Assembly: GCF_025698545.1 (NCBI RefSeq)
Contig: NC_068566.1
Coordinates: 44,929,192-44,993,191 of the forward strand
DNA length: 64,000 bases
Reading direction: 5' to 3'
Origin: Gossypium raimondii
Taxonomy: Eukaryota; Streptophyta; Magnoliopsida; Malvales; Malvaceae
Every line of letters begins with the position of its first letter. The stretch's first letter is position 1. The notes below the pieces were generated by a model. The model saw nothing but the letters and a program-made list of their open reading frames with translations, did not search any database and had not been told where the DNA came from. This document shows positions 24,059 to 35,389 of this stretch, one piece after another. The translations under genes were made by a program, and so were the position numbers.

Positions 24059-24875
24059 AAAAATCCAAAAAGCTACTGACCTAGCTATCACAGCAAGAAG
24101 TACAATAGCAACAATTTTAACTCTTTCCGCTATTCTATAATGTAATTTGTGATAGCACATAAGGCCTGGAAAGATAATTTATTAAACAAGCCACGGCAAG
24201 ATCCAAAGAGTGACTGTACAAGGATTAGGAACTTCATGAATAAACTAGACAAAGAGGATGAAACTTAGAGGAACGGAAAAGCACACTCCACCCAATCACC
24301 AGAGTAACTTGATGCTGATGGTACTCAGAAGAAAATCTTATCAGATTAATATTAACATTCAAAGTCAAAAGTTCTATAACATGGCAGCAACCAGTGGATT
24401 CTTATCAGAAATTGGCCAGAACCTTTAATATTTCCTTTACATTGTTGTGCTAAATAAAATGTAATTCTGTTTTCAAGCTGACAATTAAGAGGGGTAATGT
24501 CAATAACTTTCAACAATCAAACCAAATAAGCAGAAAGCTTTCAAGAAATAAGATGTCAATCTTCATACTTACGACACTTGGTCAACAAGAAAGTACATAA
24601 CTAGTCTTACTGAAAAAGATTGTATGACAATTTCAAACAATGAAATCGCTCCTAGATAGTATTACCATCAAAATTTAAATCTACATTGAAGTTAGAGACA
24701 GACTTATTTCTAATTTGAGCTATCTGTAAGAGTGTATGAATCTATGCAGAAGGATGAATAGGCTGCTAAAAGAAAAAGAGTAAAGCACAGCTCTAATGAG
24801 TTACAATGTCAACTGAAACTCTAAGGGGAAATAAGATGCTTAAGCAGAAAGAGTCCTAACAGGCGATGGCTTTAG

Positions 24876-25961
24876 CTAAGAAACTTCAGCACCAGCAGTG
24901 GATCCAGTTCTGCTAACAGCATTATTTTGACCCTATAAAATGGAGAAACAAAATTTTAAAGAGATAGAGAACCATCAAGTAGTTTTGACTCTTTGTTTTC
25001 TTTTCTAAGAACTCAGATATCCAATAGTCACATTGGGCCTCGACTATTCTAGAGTCAAGCCAAGTTGGATCCCAAACTAGGGAAATTCTCAGGGCAGTTA
25101 TTTTTCTGGTTCACAAGACTCGAAAATAAGACCTTGCTTAGGAGCACCAAACTCCTTACCCCTAGGTCAACAGCGGTTGGTGAACCAGTTTTGACTTGTG
25201 ATAACAAGAAACATAAAAAGAAGAGTAAGGGGTTATACCAGAAATGAATGTCTACTGGGTTGCTGACGGTCTTCAAAAAGGGAAGAGTAATAAGCAGGAT
25301 CGTAGATGGAAGCTCCTAAAGCGTCATCAGAGTCATTGTGAGAGCACTGTCTGGAATTGGGTAGGGTTGCAGGGCTCAGAAAACTAGTTCTCAAATCGAA
25401 ATCAGGGTCTCGAGGATTGGCACCACTGTTTACATATGAAATTCCCTGTCTATATATTTGAATCCATAAGAGGGACGAGCAGAATCTTACGCAAAACCCC
25501 ACGATCTCCATGGCAAGCGATAATCTGAGGGAGAAGGTGAACAACATTCCATTACGCTCGCTGGACATGTTCCAAATATCGTGGGAAAAGAGGATGAACC
25601 ACGAAATGTCAAGCAGAATGGCGCAGAAGAGCAAAACGGCGTAGGTTCGACCTAAGCTCTGACTGCTGCTCTCGATGGCAACCAAAGCGAACAATGCGAT
25701 CCCCAAATTGATGAGCGACACACCGTTGTATAATGCGCCGAGGGATCCGATCAAGGAGCACCCGATCTGATGAATCAAATAACAGCTTTTACAAAAGCAC
25801 AAAGAAACCCTAGATTTGTTTTGCTTTTAATCTCAAAAAGGAAGAAGGTAATTTACTTGGATGTAAATAAGGACGACGGCCAGATTCTGGAGCCTATCAA
25901 AATCGCGAAGACAAGCGTGAATTCCATCTCTCACATTCTGAGAGCAAAAACAAACCATCAT
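24876..25961 (-). CDS. Multi-pass membrane protein, AGTRAP-like (3 exons, 229 aa)
   Basis: Coding exons on the minus strand: 25961-25857 (35 aa), 25766-25239 (176 aa), 24932-24876 (18 aa). Introns are 90 bp and 306 bp, GT-AG, phase 0. The joined frame is open from MMVCFCSQNV to GAEVS-stop. Residues about 25-135 hold four hydrophobic segments (IGCSLIGSLGALYNG; NLGIALFALVAI; TYAVLLFCAILLDISWFILF; LAMEIVGFCVRFCSSLLWIQ). A Ser/Asn/Asp-rich soluble tail contains YDPAYYSSLF. The 'LDISWFILF' helix followed by a MEIVGF..R..SSLLWIQ helix resembles the AGTRAP (angiotensin II receptor-associated protein) family, whose plant members are uncharacterised. The assignment is from memory. If exon 2 were read through, the protein would end LV-stop at 25233. 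A 5-codon uORF overlaps the start. Confidence 0.8.
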
Positions 25962-25975
25962 CTGCTGCGGTTCAT
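25958..25975 (-). promoter_or_regulatory. Minimal uORF overlapping the start of the AGTRAP-like gene
   Basis: ATG AAC CGC AGC AGA TGA: a five-codon upstream ORF whose TGA stop shares bases with the tandem ATGATG of the main frame. This geometry fits leaky scanning or termination-reinitiation control of translation. It assumes transcription starts upstream of 25975. Confidence 0.55.
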
Positions 25976-26012
25976 CCAATTTTGATTGCTTCTTCAAAGC
26001 AATCTAATCATA

Positions 26013-26044
26013 ACCAACTCCAACTCCAACTCCAACTCCAACTC
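26013..26044. repeat. Hexanucleotide microsatellite (CCAACT)n
   Basis: About five tandem ccaact units, 40-70 bp upstream of the AGTRAP-like ATG, likely in its 5' UTR or core promoter; GGAGTT/AGTTGG repeats on the gene strand. Confidence 0.85.
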
Positions 26045-26045
26045 T

Positions 26046-26715
26046 TCTGTTTCTTTCCTTTCAGTGTATTTGGCTTAGGCCGGACTTCATTCAAGAAATG
26101 CAACAACCAAAGTACCAAATATTCTCAAAATCATCAATCAAATGATCCTTGTAATGTTCAAAATTAAATTAATCATTTTCTAAAATAAATAAATAAATAA
26201 ATACATACATAAAGGGCCACGAACACCAACCTCTTGTCTTCTCTCCTTTTTATTTGCTCTTTTCTCAAACAAACTTTTCCCCTTCCCCTTCCTCTTCCTC
26301 TTTCTCTTCCTACTCTCTCTTTTTTCCTTCTTTTTCTTTTTTATTTTTTGTAATGTATGGTATGCCACTATGCTCTGATTTCGGTTGACCATTGGTTAGG
26401 ACTCTGTCAACTAGGTCCAACTGCCCAATGCATAAAGTCCAAACTGCCCCAAGTCCGATCCAATCATCTCCATAATCAATTCCATTAAAATACATATTTC
26501 ATTCTTTAAAATATTTTTTATTTAATTTATCGATATTAGGAAAGGGGATGGAGGATAAAAAGGTTTGAATCATGATCATCGATTTTGCACCGTTTCGGTC
26601 ATATAGGTCGGTGCACACTGTTTCAGTACTAAAGCAAAATAAACAACAACCTTTTTCATATTAGTGAAAATTTCAATCTATACTACTCGCACTAACTTGT
26701 TTCAGTCATTTTCAG
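26046..26715. other. 5' flank of the AGTRAP-like gene
   Basis: Contains an (AAAT)n tract at about 26180-26205 and a long pyrimidine run at 26240-26350 that creates spurious Arg/Lys-rich open frames. No gene recognised. Confidence 0.5.
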
Positions 26716-26719
26716 TCAC

Positions 26720-27440
26720 ACTTGTCGAAACATGTTGCACCAGCCGATGAGAGGATATCTTAAGACAAATAAATTTGTCTCTAAGACAAATCACCCTTGT
26801 CAAAAGTGTGTTGCATGTCATTAATCTCATTGAGATAAATTTGTTCTCCCAATATGATCATTTTATTTCATTTCATGAAAAGTCAATTACTAATACATAA
26901 TAATTAAATCATTTATCACTAAGATAAATAATCCATGGCCATATTATTTTTCATCTATCATGTAATACCGATGAGAGGGTATCATTTACCCTTTCTCGAA
27001 CTATGAATTTCGTTGTTGTCGAATGATGCTACATCATATAGAAGTCACATACCTAAGGCACTAGCTTTCGGTTTTTTATCTATTTGAACTCGAGTTTTCA
27101 TTTATATCAAAGTATACAAGTTACATACGTAGTCCATCATCCATTCAAGATTAAGTTATATCACACTATAAACGTCACAAATGAATAAATCCATAAACGA
27201 ATCTATAATCTATTCTATTTGTGTCATATCCAATGTACTATCAATCCAACTAGTCACATCTATATCTCTATATTCTGTGAATCATTTGCTCCGATACCCA
27301 AAGCAATGTATCTTTCCAATTGAACTTGATAGACGACATATTAGTCTTTCAATTAAATTGTTCAATTCTAATTAGACTAATGACATGTTTAAACTATTTA
27401 CTAATATAAATTATCTTTTTGTATTATGATTCGTTGAAGA
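26720..27440 (-). repeat. Dispersed repeat R1, copy 3 (inverted)
   Basis: Read on the minus strand it gives gaatcataatacaaaaagat, aatttatattagtaaatag, tatgtcgtctatcaagttca, gggtatcggagcaaatga, gagatatagatgtgacta and cctctcatcggtattacatga, in the same order as copy 1. About 190 bp of extra sequence (about 27030-27220) separate the middle and last landmarks. Confidence 0.72.
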
Positions 27441-28150
27441 AAAGAAAATTTTTCCAATGTCGTGTTGACCTCTATAAAAACTCAGCTTACTCCCTGTTGA
27501 ACTCGAGGTCAAACTTCAATTATCACCCACCTACAAAAATGGACCTTCTTTTTCCATTGTGGGATATAGGCATTAGCTTATTGTTGTGGATAAGGTAGGC
27601 GGAGAAGCATCTAAAAAGCAGCTAATGATTGATTATTATATCCAATCCTTGCTAAAGCAGATGGAAGGTACTTAAAAATTAAGTTGATTTTTTTGTTTGC
27701 TTAAGATTGATTCTTTAGCATAATTATTGATGCCATAATTCATTTTAATTTATGGATTTGAGGTTTTTAGTACATTTTTAAAATTATTTATAAATTTTTA
27801 ACCTTTAAATCGGCAAGAAATATCGTGTTTGAATTTATATTTTTAATTGTTATAACAACAACCGTGTCAACTTGAATTAATATTCAATCGACATGGAATT
27901 GAGCTTCTATCGGATTTCCTACATTATTTTAACATTTGGTTTTGAGATTATTGTGTTTGAGTTAATTTTATTGTTTCATGTTATTGAAGATAAAAGTTAA
28001 ACTCATGTATGGTTCACTAAACCAAATACATAATTGAAAATCAAATCGAAATAAATAAAATTAAATCAAAATTAAAATGGAAATTAAGTTTTGAATCGGT
28101 TTTCGATTTTTCAGTTTTAGTAGAATGTTGATAATATGTTTATATATTTT
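27441..28150. other. Intergenic, no gene recognised
   Basis: AT-rich; no open frame above background and no recognisable repeat. Confidence 0.5.
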
Positions 28151-28152
28151 TA

Positions 28153-28530
28153 GGTAAATTACAAAATAGTTATCAAACAATGCTTTTTATTTTACTTTGG
28201 TCATCTAACTATTATTATTTTTATTTAGTCACTCAACTTTTTAAAATCAAATATTTTAATTAATCTTCATTAGTTGTCGTTAGATGAGTGATGAAAAGTT
28301 GACGTGGGTATTTTTATTGGCCTAATAATAAATTTAGCCTTTCAATGTTTACACATTCTATCAATTTAATCTTAAATCTAAAAGTTCAACAAATTTAGGC
28401 CTCAATGTTTTTTTCATTTTAGTTCAATTTTTTAAAAAATAAATAAATTTAGCCCTCAACATTTACAAAATTTGTCAACTTAATTATAATTATAAAAGTT
28501 TCAAAAAATAAAAAGATTTAAAAGATTTTA
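28153..28530 (+). repeat. Dispersed repeat R2 ('ggtcactcaact'), copy
   Basis: Pattern: ggtaaattac... tttggtcatctaacta... gtcactcaacttttt... a gttgacgtggg block... then repeated 'aatttagccctcaacatttacaaa'. The same order occurs at 53935-54200 and 60755-61025 and partially at 7905-8060. Non-coding, same orientation in the three fuller copies. Confidence 0.65.
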
Positions 28531-29129
28531 TTTTTAATATTCCTCAATGTACCTTCAAAACACGATGAATAAGAAGAGTATTTAATACCATTCATATATG
28601 CTCATTTTAAATTAACTTTCTTGACGTGGCGGTCCACGTGTATGCCACATTAGTAATTAAATATTTTAAAATTTTAAAAGTATTTAAAATTATTTTTATA
28701 ATTTTGAATTTTTAAAATTTTAAAAATAATTAATTGCTTATATGACATCCACGTGGTAAGCCATATGTATGCCATATCAATAAAGTTAATGACATTAACT
28801 TTTCTATTTATTTTTAGTGATTTGACAAATGACGTAAGTTTAAAACTAAAATGACGAAAACTTAAATAAATAGCTAAAATGATTTTTTGTTTTTATTTTA
28901 GAAATTTGAAAGGCCAAATAAATTATTATGCATTCTTTAAAATATGCCAAATTCTAAGGAAGGTGTCAATGATATAATTATATTCTAAGCATATGTATAT
29001 TTATATTATATGTTGTTTTGAATTGTATTTGAAGATATGATGAGCTACTAATCAGAACATTTGGCATAGGTAATTAATAGTTTTAACCCTTTTTTTTTCT
29101 TTGAGAGTAGCATCACGATTTTTAATCTT

Positions 29130-29270
29130 TATTTTTTGATATAATGCCTATAACTACTCGTAACCCTTCTCCAATAACAATTAGAACATTTGATATAATG
29201 CGCTTCAGCACATTCGAACTTAAGTCCTCCTGCACTAACAACAATACCGACGTCAACTGAGTTAAGACTC
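29130..29270 (-). repeat. tRNA-derived SINE, minus copy
   Basis: On the minus strand: aactcagttgacgtcggtat... gcaggaggacttaagttcga (B box GTTCGAATG at about 29213-29223) atgtgctgaagcgcattat... ggcattatatcaaaaaataaa. The same arrangement recurs on the plus strand at 60308-60434. A and B boxes plus an A-rich tail fit a plant SINE. Its end lies about 115 bp from the Harbinger TSD. Confidence 0.65.
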
Positions 29271-30664
29271 AATTGACACCCACACTTGTTTTTTTAAATG
29301 AATTATTTTGTGTTCTTTCGAAAGCAAAGCAATGAAGAAGCAGTCGACTGCAATGAAAGTTCCGTTGAATGTCAGAGAAAAACTCTTAAGCCTATTTTGA
29401 ATGGTAAAAAAAAATACGTTCCTTTTATTATTATTATAAAAAAATCAGTTTGAACTTATCAAATCTTAAACTTAGTAGCACTTTTAAGAAACAATGCTAA
29501 ACTAAGCTTTAATTAAGGTCGATGTACGATATACAAATATCAAAATCCATTGAGCTTAGAATATAAAAATAATTTATTATAAGTTGTTTTAATATTTTAA
29601 TATACTGAAATATAAATTTTAAATATTTTAAGCAACTAATATTAATTATTTATAAAATTTAATTAGAATATATAAACTATATTTTGAATATGTAAATATA
29701 ACCATTAAATATTTGTAATTAGATATTAACACATTTGTATTATTTTATTTTAAAATGTAATTTGAATATATAACTCATATTAGATATTAACATAAAATAG
29801 AAAACATAAACCTAACAAATTAAAATATTACATGTATTTGGATTAAAGCTTCAAAAGGGTAATGTTTATATACCAAATATAAAGATTACAAATTTTACAT
29901 TAGCATTTGCAATCTAAAGTGAATTTATTAAACTAGAAGTCATAGCATCTCTTATTAATTCAATTTCAAAACCACTTGAATGGTTAGATTTGCCGTTATC
30001 ATCATCATCACTTTCTCCATCATACAAATCTTCTGGATCAATAATATTCTCATATGCCCTATTAATATTTTCGTACTCCATAAAATATGCATCATTTCAA
30101 TTGACATGTTTTCAGATAAAAAATGTATCGCCATTGTAGCAACAACGATCATCATTTGCTTTTCAAAACTATAACTTTGCATATCCCTTAACCCATTTTT
30201 TTTAAAACACCAAAAGTTCATTCAATCACACTACATAATGATGAATACAAATGATTGAATATCTCTTCTTTACCAGATATAGGTCTACCTCTACGAAAGT
30301 CAGGTAAATGATATCGTTGTCCTCTATATGGTCCAAGTTAACATTTCATTTGAGGATATCTTGTAACACCCCTAACCAGTGTCCATCGCCGAACTAGGGT
30401 TACGAGGCATTACCAACCAAAACACAACTCCGAACAGTCTTTAATTTTAAAACTTGAATATTAAATAACAGCCCAATCATATACATCACTTTCACAACTA
30501 TAGATCACTGAACCAATTAAAAATTTATCGTAATAAATATTTTAACATTATAGCAAATATTTATTTTATTAACAAACTTATGGTCATATTGTTTAAATAA
30601 AATATGTGCATAAGAAAACTAAGTCATAACAATCCACATCTTTAATTAACTATCAAACATATTA

Positions 30665-30669
<5 letters not shown>

Positions 30670-30704
<35 letters not shown>
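30670..30704. repeat. (TA)n microsatellite
   Basis: About 17 uninterrupted TA units inside the probable solo LTR. Confidence 0.92.
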
Positions 30705-30705
<1 letters not shown>

Positions 30706-32053
30706 GTAACACTCTATAACAAAGCCATTTAAAAAAATTCAAATACCGAATCATGGCTAATTAAAGTCCTTAACTAATTAAATAAAATAATAGCAATTTA
30801 TTTGTTTTGCTTATTTGCACCTTTGCTTTGTTTAAGTTTTTCACATAATAAGCATACAATATAAAACTTAAGTAACTTCAATACCAACCTATATGCATTA
30901 TACCTTAGCTACATTAAACAATTTCTTTTTATCTTTAAAACATACAAAAAAATTTTAGTACATCGGTTTGCATGTAATTATCATGCCCCAAACACATAAA
31001 CACAACAAATTAATTACCTATATTCGCCATTAAAAATAGCCTCAATGATCAAACTCAAACCATCTTAAAACATGTATGTTAATTACCATTTCAAAATTTG
31101 TACCCAAATAACCATAAAATATGCTCATATTTCTATTTTCATAATTATTATTCATGCTGAATCATGTCATCCTATAACACACCAAACAACCACATATCAT
31201 ACTTCCAATACAAGATACCTATAAAGCCAAAAATACATACAAATCAATTACCACTTCCAAGTCAATTCACTAAACAAATTGTACATAAAAAATAGGTCAA
31301 TATTAAGCCACATCGAATGCCAATTTCACAATCTAAATCAAAGCCATCACCTAGATTATAGATACATACATCATGAATCAAAGGTATGTCTATCAACGAC
31401 ACAAGTTATAATATGAAATGCCTTTCCATAAGAGCTAATTTATTGGCCGATTGTTGATCATACTCATTAGTACTCGTTACCTAATCATAAAACTTAACCT
31501 TTTCAAGCTTGAGTATAAGTCATAACCACATATGCACAAACCACAACATTATATTTAAGCCATTTTCGTATGGCTATATATATACACACAAATTCAAAAC
31601 CAAACCTATTTGATCTAACCTATACATGCCATATATTCAGAGTTTAAAATTTCAAAAGTACCGAATAACAGTCGATAGTGTGATTATGATTCTTGACGAT
31701 CCCCAAGCTTGTAATTAATTTCCAAAATCTATAAAACAATGAATGAACAAACACACCGTAAGTTGAAATAACTTAGTAAGTCGTAAGTAAATACTTTTCA
31801 AAATAGACATATAAATTATACAAATAAACCGAATCCTACTAATATTGTACATATACATATATACTCATATTTAAGTGGTTCATTCATCTTTCATGTTATA
31901 TATAATGCTTACATTTACTATCAAACTTTGTATAACTCAAACATACTTGAGTTTTATTAATTCAATCTCGCACTCGATTTTTTTGTCATATAATTACTTC
32001 TTATATCATTCGGATTCGAGAAAGATACTCGAACGACTAAAAAATTTCGTACA

Positions 32054-32265
32054 ATGCCAACGTCCCAGACGTGATCTTACATGTAATCAAATAACGATGT
32101 CACTGTCCCAGACAGGGTCTTACATGTAATTAAATAACGATGCCACTGTCCTAGATAGGGTCTTACACGTAATTATATACGACGCCAATGTCCCAGACCT
32201 GGTCTTACACGTAAATCTCAAATTGATGCCAATGTCCCAGACGTGATCTTACACGAAATCACATT
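32054..32265 (+). repeat. Minisatellite, 5 units of 42-44 bp
   Basis: Units start at 32054, 32097, 32140, 32182 and 32226. Each reads 'atgccaatgtcccagac..ggtcttacacgtaat...' with a few substitutions. Located inside the probable solo LTR; the phrase is a recurrent LTR minisatellite as I remember it from cotton repeats. Confidence 0.92.
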
Positions 32266-34535
32266 TCAGCATTCTTGTTGTTTGTATGCCTTTTGTATGA
32301 CGTAGTTCAATCAAATTAAACTCATAAATAACCTTTCTATGAAAAATACAAATCGGCAATGAAGTATACATACACATATTTCTATTCGATTATGTATAAA
32401 ATAAGTACAATAAATTTAAACTCAACTATTTACTTACGAACTTATCTCGGACAAAAACGAACGAAACGAAACGACTACTCGACCACTTTTGATTTCCCTC
32501 GTTCCAAATTCGATTTCTTCTTTTCTTGATCTAATTCAATACAAATTTAACTTATTTAACCATATATTCATTCAAATTTACTTAAAAGCTCATAAATAGG
32601 CAAATTGTATTTTAGCCCCTAACATTTCACATTTTATTTAATTTAGTCCCTATTTTCAAAAATCATAAAATACACAAAATTCATCAAAACTATGCCTTAG
32701 CCGAATCTTCCTATAGTCCATAGCCGAATCTTCCTATAGTCCATAGCAACCCATATTTTTTATTTATTTCACATTTAAGCCCCTAAATTTTCTAATTTCA
32801 CAAATAAATCCCTAATTTAGATTTTTATCAAAAATCACTTAATTAAACATAAAAGATCAAACATCAAAGATTTATTTTTCATCTTCAAACAACAATTTCA
32901 TCACATTATCAACAATGGCAATTTTCAAAGTCATCATCAACTCCAAAAATTAACACATGGGCTAGGTAATATACAAAGCAACGATCTCAAAAACGTAAAA
33001 ATTATCAAAAACTGAGCAAAACACATACCTAATTTGAACTTCCAAAGTGCCGAACCTAACTTTTCTTTTCTTTCTTTTCTTTTGAAGTTTTGGCCAAGGA
33101 TGAACTATGCATGGCTATTTTGTTTTTCATTTACTTTAATTATATGTTATTTTTTTCTATTTACTATTTTAACCCTAATTATAAAATATAATAATTAATT
33201 AATATATATCTATAATGGTCCACTCAAGCTACTAATGGTATAATAACATCATAAAGACCTCCTATTTAACAAACCATAACAAATAAACACATTTAACATA
33301 TAGAATTCCTCTTTTACTTTTTATGAAATTTAGCCCTTTTTCCAAATTAAGCACTCAAACGGATAAATTAAATTACGAAAATTTCACACATGTCAATTCA
33401 CATACTATAAGCACAGAAAATAATATTAAAATATTTTTTTGACTCGGATTTGTGGTCCTGAAACCACTGTCCGACTAGGGTCTAAACCGGGCTGTTACAT
33501 ATCTAGAGTCAACAAGATAATATTTTTCTACATGTCATAATATGATAAACAATTAGTTCAAGAGTTGTTTATTTTTTAATTATCAATGAAAGAACTTATA
33601 CTTTATTATTTAAAAAAGAAATAAATGAAATATCTTACCATTTGGTAGGTGCGGAAATTTGTATTTTGGATCTCGAATTTCATCAAGAAATATTCTAATG
33701 TCATGCATTGATCCTTCCCATCCAGCCATAACAAAAGTGAAACACATATTAAAATCACATACTGCTATAACATTCTGAGTTGTGATACGTTTTCTTCCAA
33801 TGTAGGGAATTTGTTCATTTGGTGGAAGAATAACAACAATATGAGTACCATTAAGTGCACTTATGCAATCCTGAACAAATAATCATATTAGTCTCATATA
33901 TATTTTTAATCAACAAAAAATATTAACATATAATAATATAATATTAAATTTTAATCTTAAAATATGACATATATCTAGAATCATTACATATTTGTTCCAA
34001 TGTACTGGTGCCCAAGATGTTCAAAAAAATCCCAACATTTCACGAGAAGATGTGTATTGAAGTTTGCAAATTGTATATTGTCTCCAAAACTCTCAACAAA
34101 CTTGTGAATACAATTTTTGACATCCTAAAATTAATCATACAACGTGATCCATGACCGTTAAGGATCTCTCGGATCTATGCCTCACTAGTCTATTTTGAAT
34201 CTATGCATGATTGCTTCAATATATACTTCACAGAAGAATATGCAACAGCAAATAACCAGTTAAAATATTCCATGTGTTGTAAAATCTCTTTCTTCTCCCT
34301 TTTATTATCACTTTCATCACTGTTCGAATAGTCAACCATACTCATCACTTGTGAACAAATTTTATATCCAAAATCAAACATAAACAACTATTGATAAAAC
34401 TAGATTACACATAAATAAGTAGAACATAAATTCAATATCCAAAACCAAACATAAACAACTATTGATAAAAATAATTTAACATTGTTGTTTAGTCACATAG
34501 TAGATATCTTTAGACCTTAGAAGAGTAGAAAATTT

Positions 34536-35387
34536 TCAACTCTCCTCTATTTCTGTCTTAAGCCACAAAGCTCTAATCTTGGGATTAATTGATAAAAATA
34601 TAATTTGTTTGTCCTTATTGAGTAATAATTTCAGTGAGAAAAAGTATAGCGGACTAGCTTCTAGAACTTCCTTCGACATGCTATTAAGCACTTTGAATAC
34701 TTGTGGAATACTATATGGATCCATAGAAGGAGTCAAACATATATCATTTAAAATGTGAATATCATTTCTCGCATTTTCTTCCTCATTCTCTTCAAGTATG
34801 TCATTATCAACATCCTTAAAAAAATCACTACTAAGTGTACTAGAAGAAGGTGCCCATGCTTTATCATTGTTTGCAACTACCCTAATGAACATCCGGTCCA
34901 ACTTTTCTTCGAATTCAGGATCAATGCCTGATATTCTAAATTTTCAAGCTTCAGGCACAACCTACATATAAATTGGTAGTTTAATAAGAAATTATCAATA
35001 ACATCATAAATAAGAAAAAAACAAAAATATTGAGAATTATTAATGTACCTTTAGCTTACTCTCCTACCAATCATCTGATGCATCAACGGTTCTTTTGATA
35101 GGATTCCACCTTAGACCAGTATCTCCGCATTTACGTTTCTCCAAGCCTTCCATTATTTTTTCAAGGCATCCCACCTATGTTTAAGTTGTCTTTGTGAATA
35201 AGCCATGCCTATTTCTTTCTCGAAGTTGGTCATTATTTTCAACCATCCATCTTTTGTGAAATGAGTACCAGGTCTATTGCCTTTTAATATCCCTTTAATA
35301 TAAATATCACATAATATTTCTGTCAATCTCTTATCTTATATTACTTTGACCTTTTCACCACTAACTTCAACCGTCAAAGTACTCATC
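34536..35387 (-). pseudogene. Harbinger ORF1: Myb/SANT-like (Myb_DNA-bind_3) protein, dead
   Basis: It starts MSTLTVEVSGEKVKV at 35387. The trihelix-like domain follows: NRPGTHFTKDGWLKIMTNFE, KEIGMAYSQRQLKHRWDALK and a WKAWR block, typical of the Myb/SANT partner protein of plant PIF/Harbinger elements. A downstream segment (34960-34536) encodes DPEFEEKLDRMFIRVVANND and a long acidic region. In relatives this protein binds DNA and helps import the nuclease. Several stops and frame changes (e.g. around 35340, 35160 and 34950) show it is a pseudogene. Divergently placed relatives exist; here both ORFs lie on the same strand. Confidence 0.85.
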
Positions 35388-35389
35388 TA

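Larger units (their letters stand above)
30362..33499. mobile_element. TG...CA element with 5-bp TSD, probable solo LTR (3138 bp)
   Basis: It starts TGTAACACCCCTAACC and ends GGGCTGTTACA, flanked by perfect TATCT at 30357-30361 and 33500-33504. TG...CA ends and a 5-bp TSD are the LTR-retrotransposon signature. No internal pol, no primer-binding site and no second copy of the start sequence is seen inside, so a solo LTR left by LTR-LTR recombination fits best; a large non-autonomous element is the alternative. It contains a (TA)n tract (30670-30704) and a 5-unit minisatellite (32054-32265). It interrupts the Harbinger transposase exon. Confidence 0.85.
29950..34400 (-). pseudogene. HARBI1-like (PIF/Harbinger) transposase, split and mutated
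   Basis: Minus-strand pieces: an N-terminal part (34400-34000: AVAYSSVKYILKQ, IREILNGHGSRC, FRMSKIVF); the nuclease core (33880-33640: QDCISALNGTHIVV, ITTQNVIAVCDFNMCFTF, AGWEGSMHDIRIF, PKYKFPHLPN), then a GT-AG intron and KYYLVD; after the insertion, YPQMK...GPYRGQRYHLPDFRRG, HLYSSLCSVIE, FGVLKK and SYSFEKQMMIVVATMAIH (30360-29955). The first catalytic Asp (ALDGTH in relatives) is Asn here; the second (HD.RIF) and the Glu are kept. Stops occur in the N-terminal part, after PQMKC and after VIE. The 3138-bp insertion falls between KYYLVD and YPQ. Confidence 0.9.

Noticed and set aside
25982..26167. Gln-Leu repeat protein
   Set aside because: An artefact of the CCAACT microsatellite in the AGTRAP-like 5' flank.
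26180..26495. Lys/Arg-rich minus-strand frames
   Set aside because: Low-complexity pyrimidine run, no gene structure.
31875..32129. 84-codon frame inside the solo-LTR-like element
   Set aside because: Spans the minisatellite and has no gag/pol signal.
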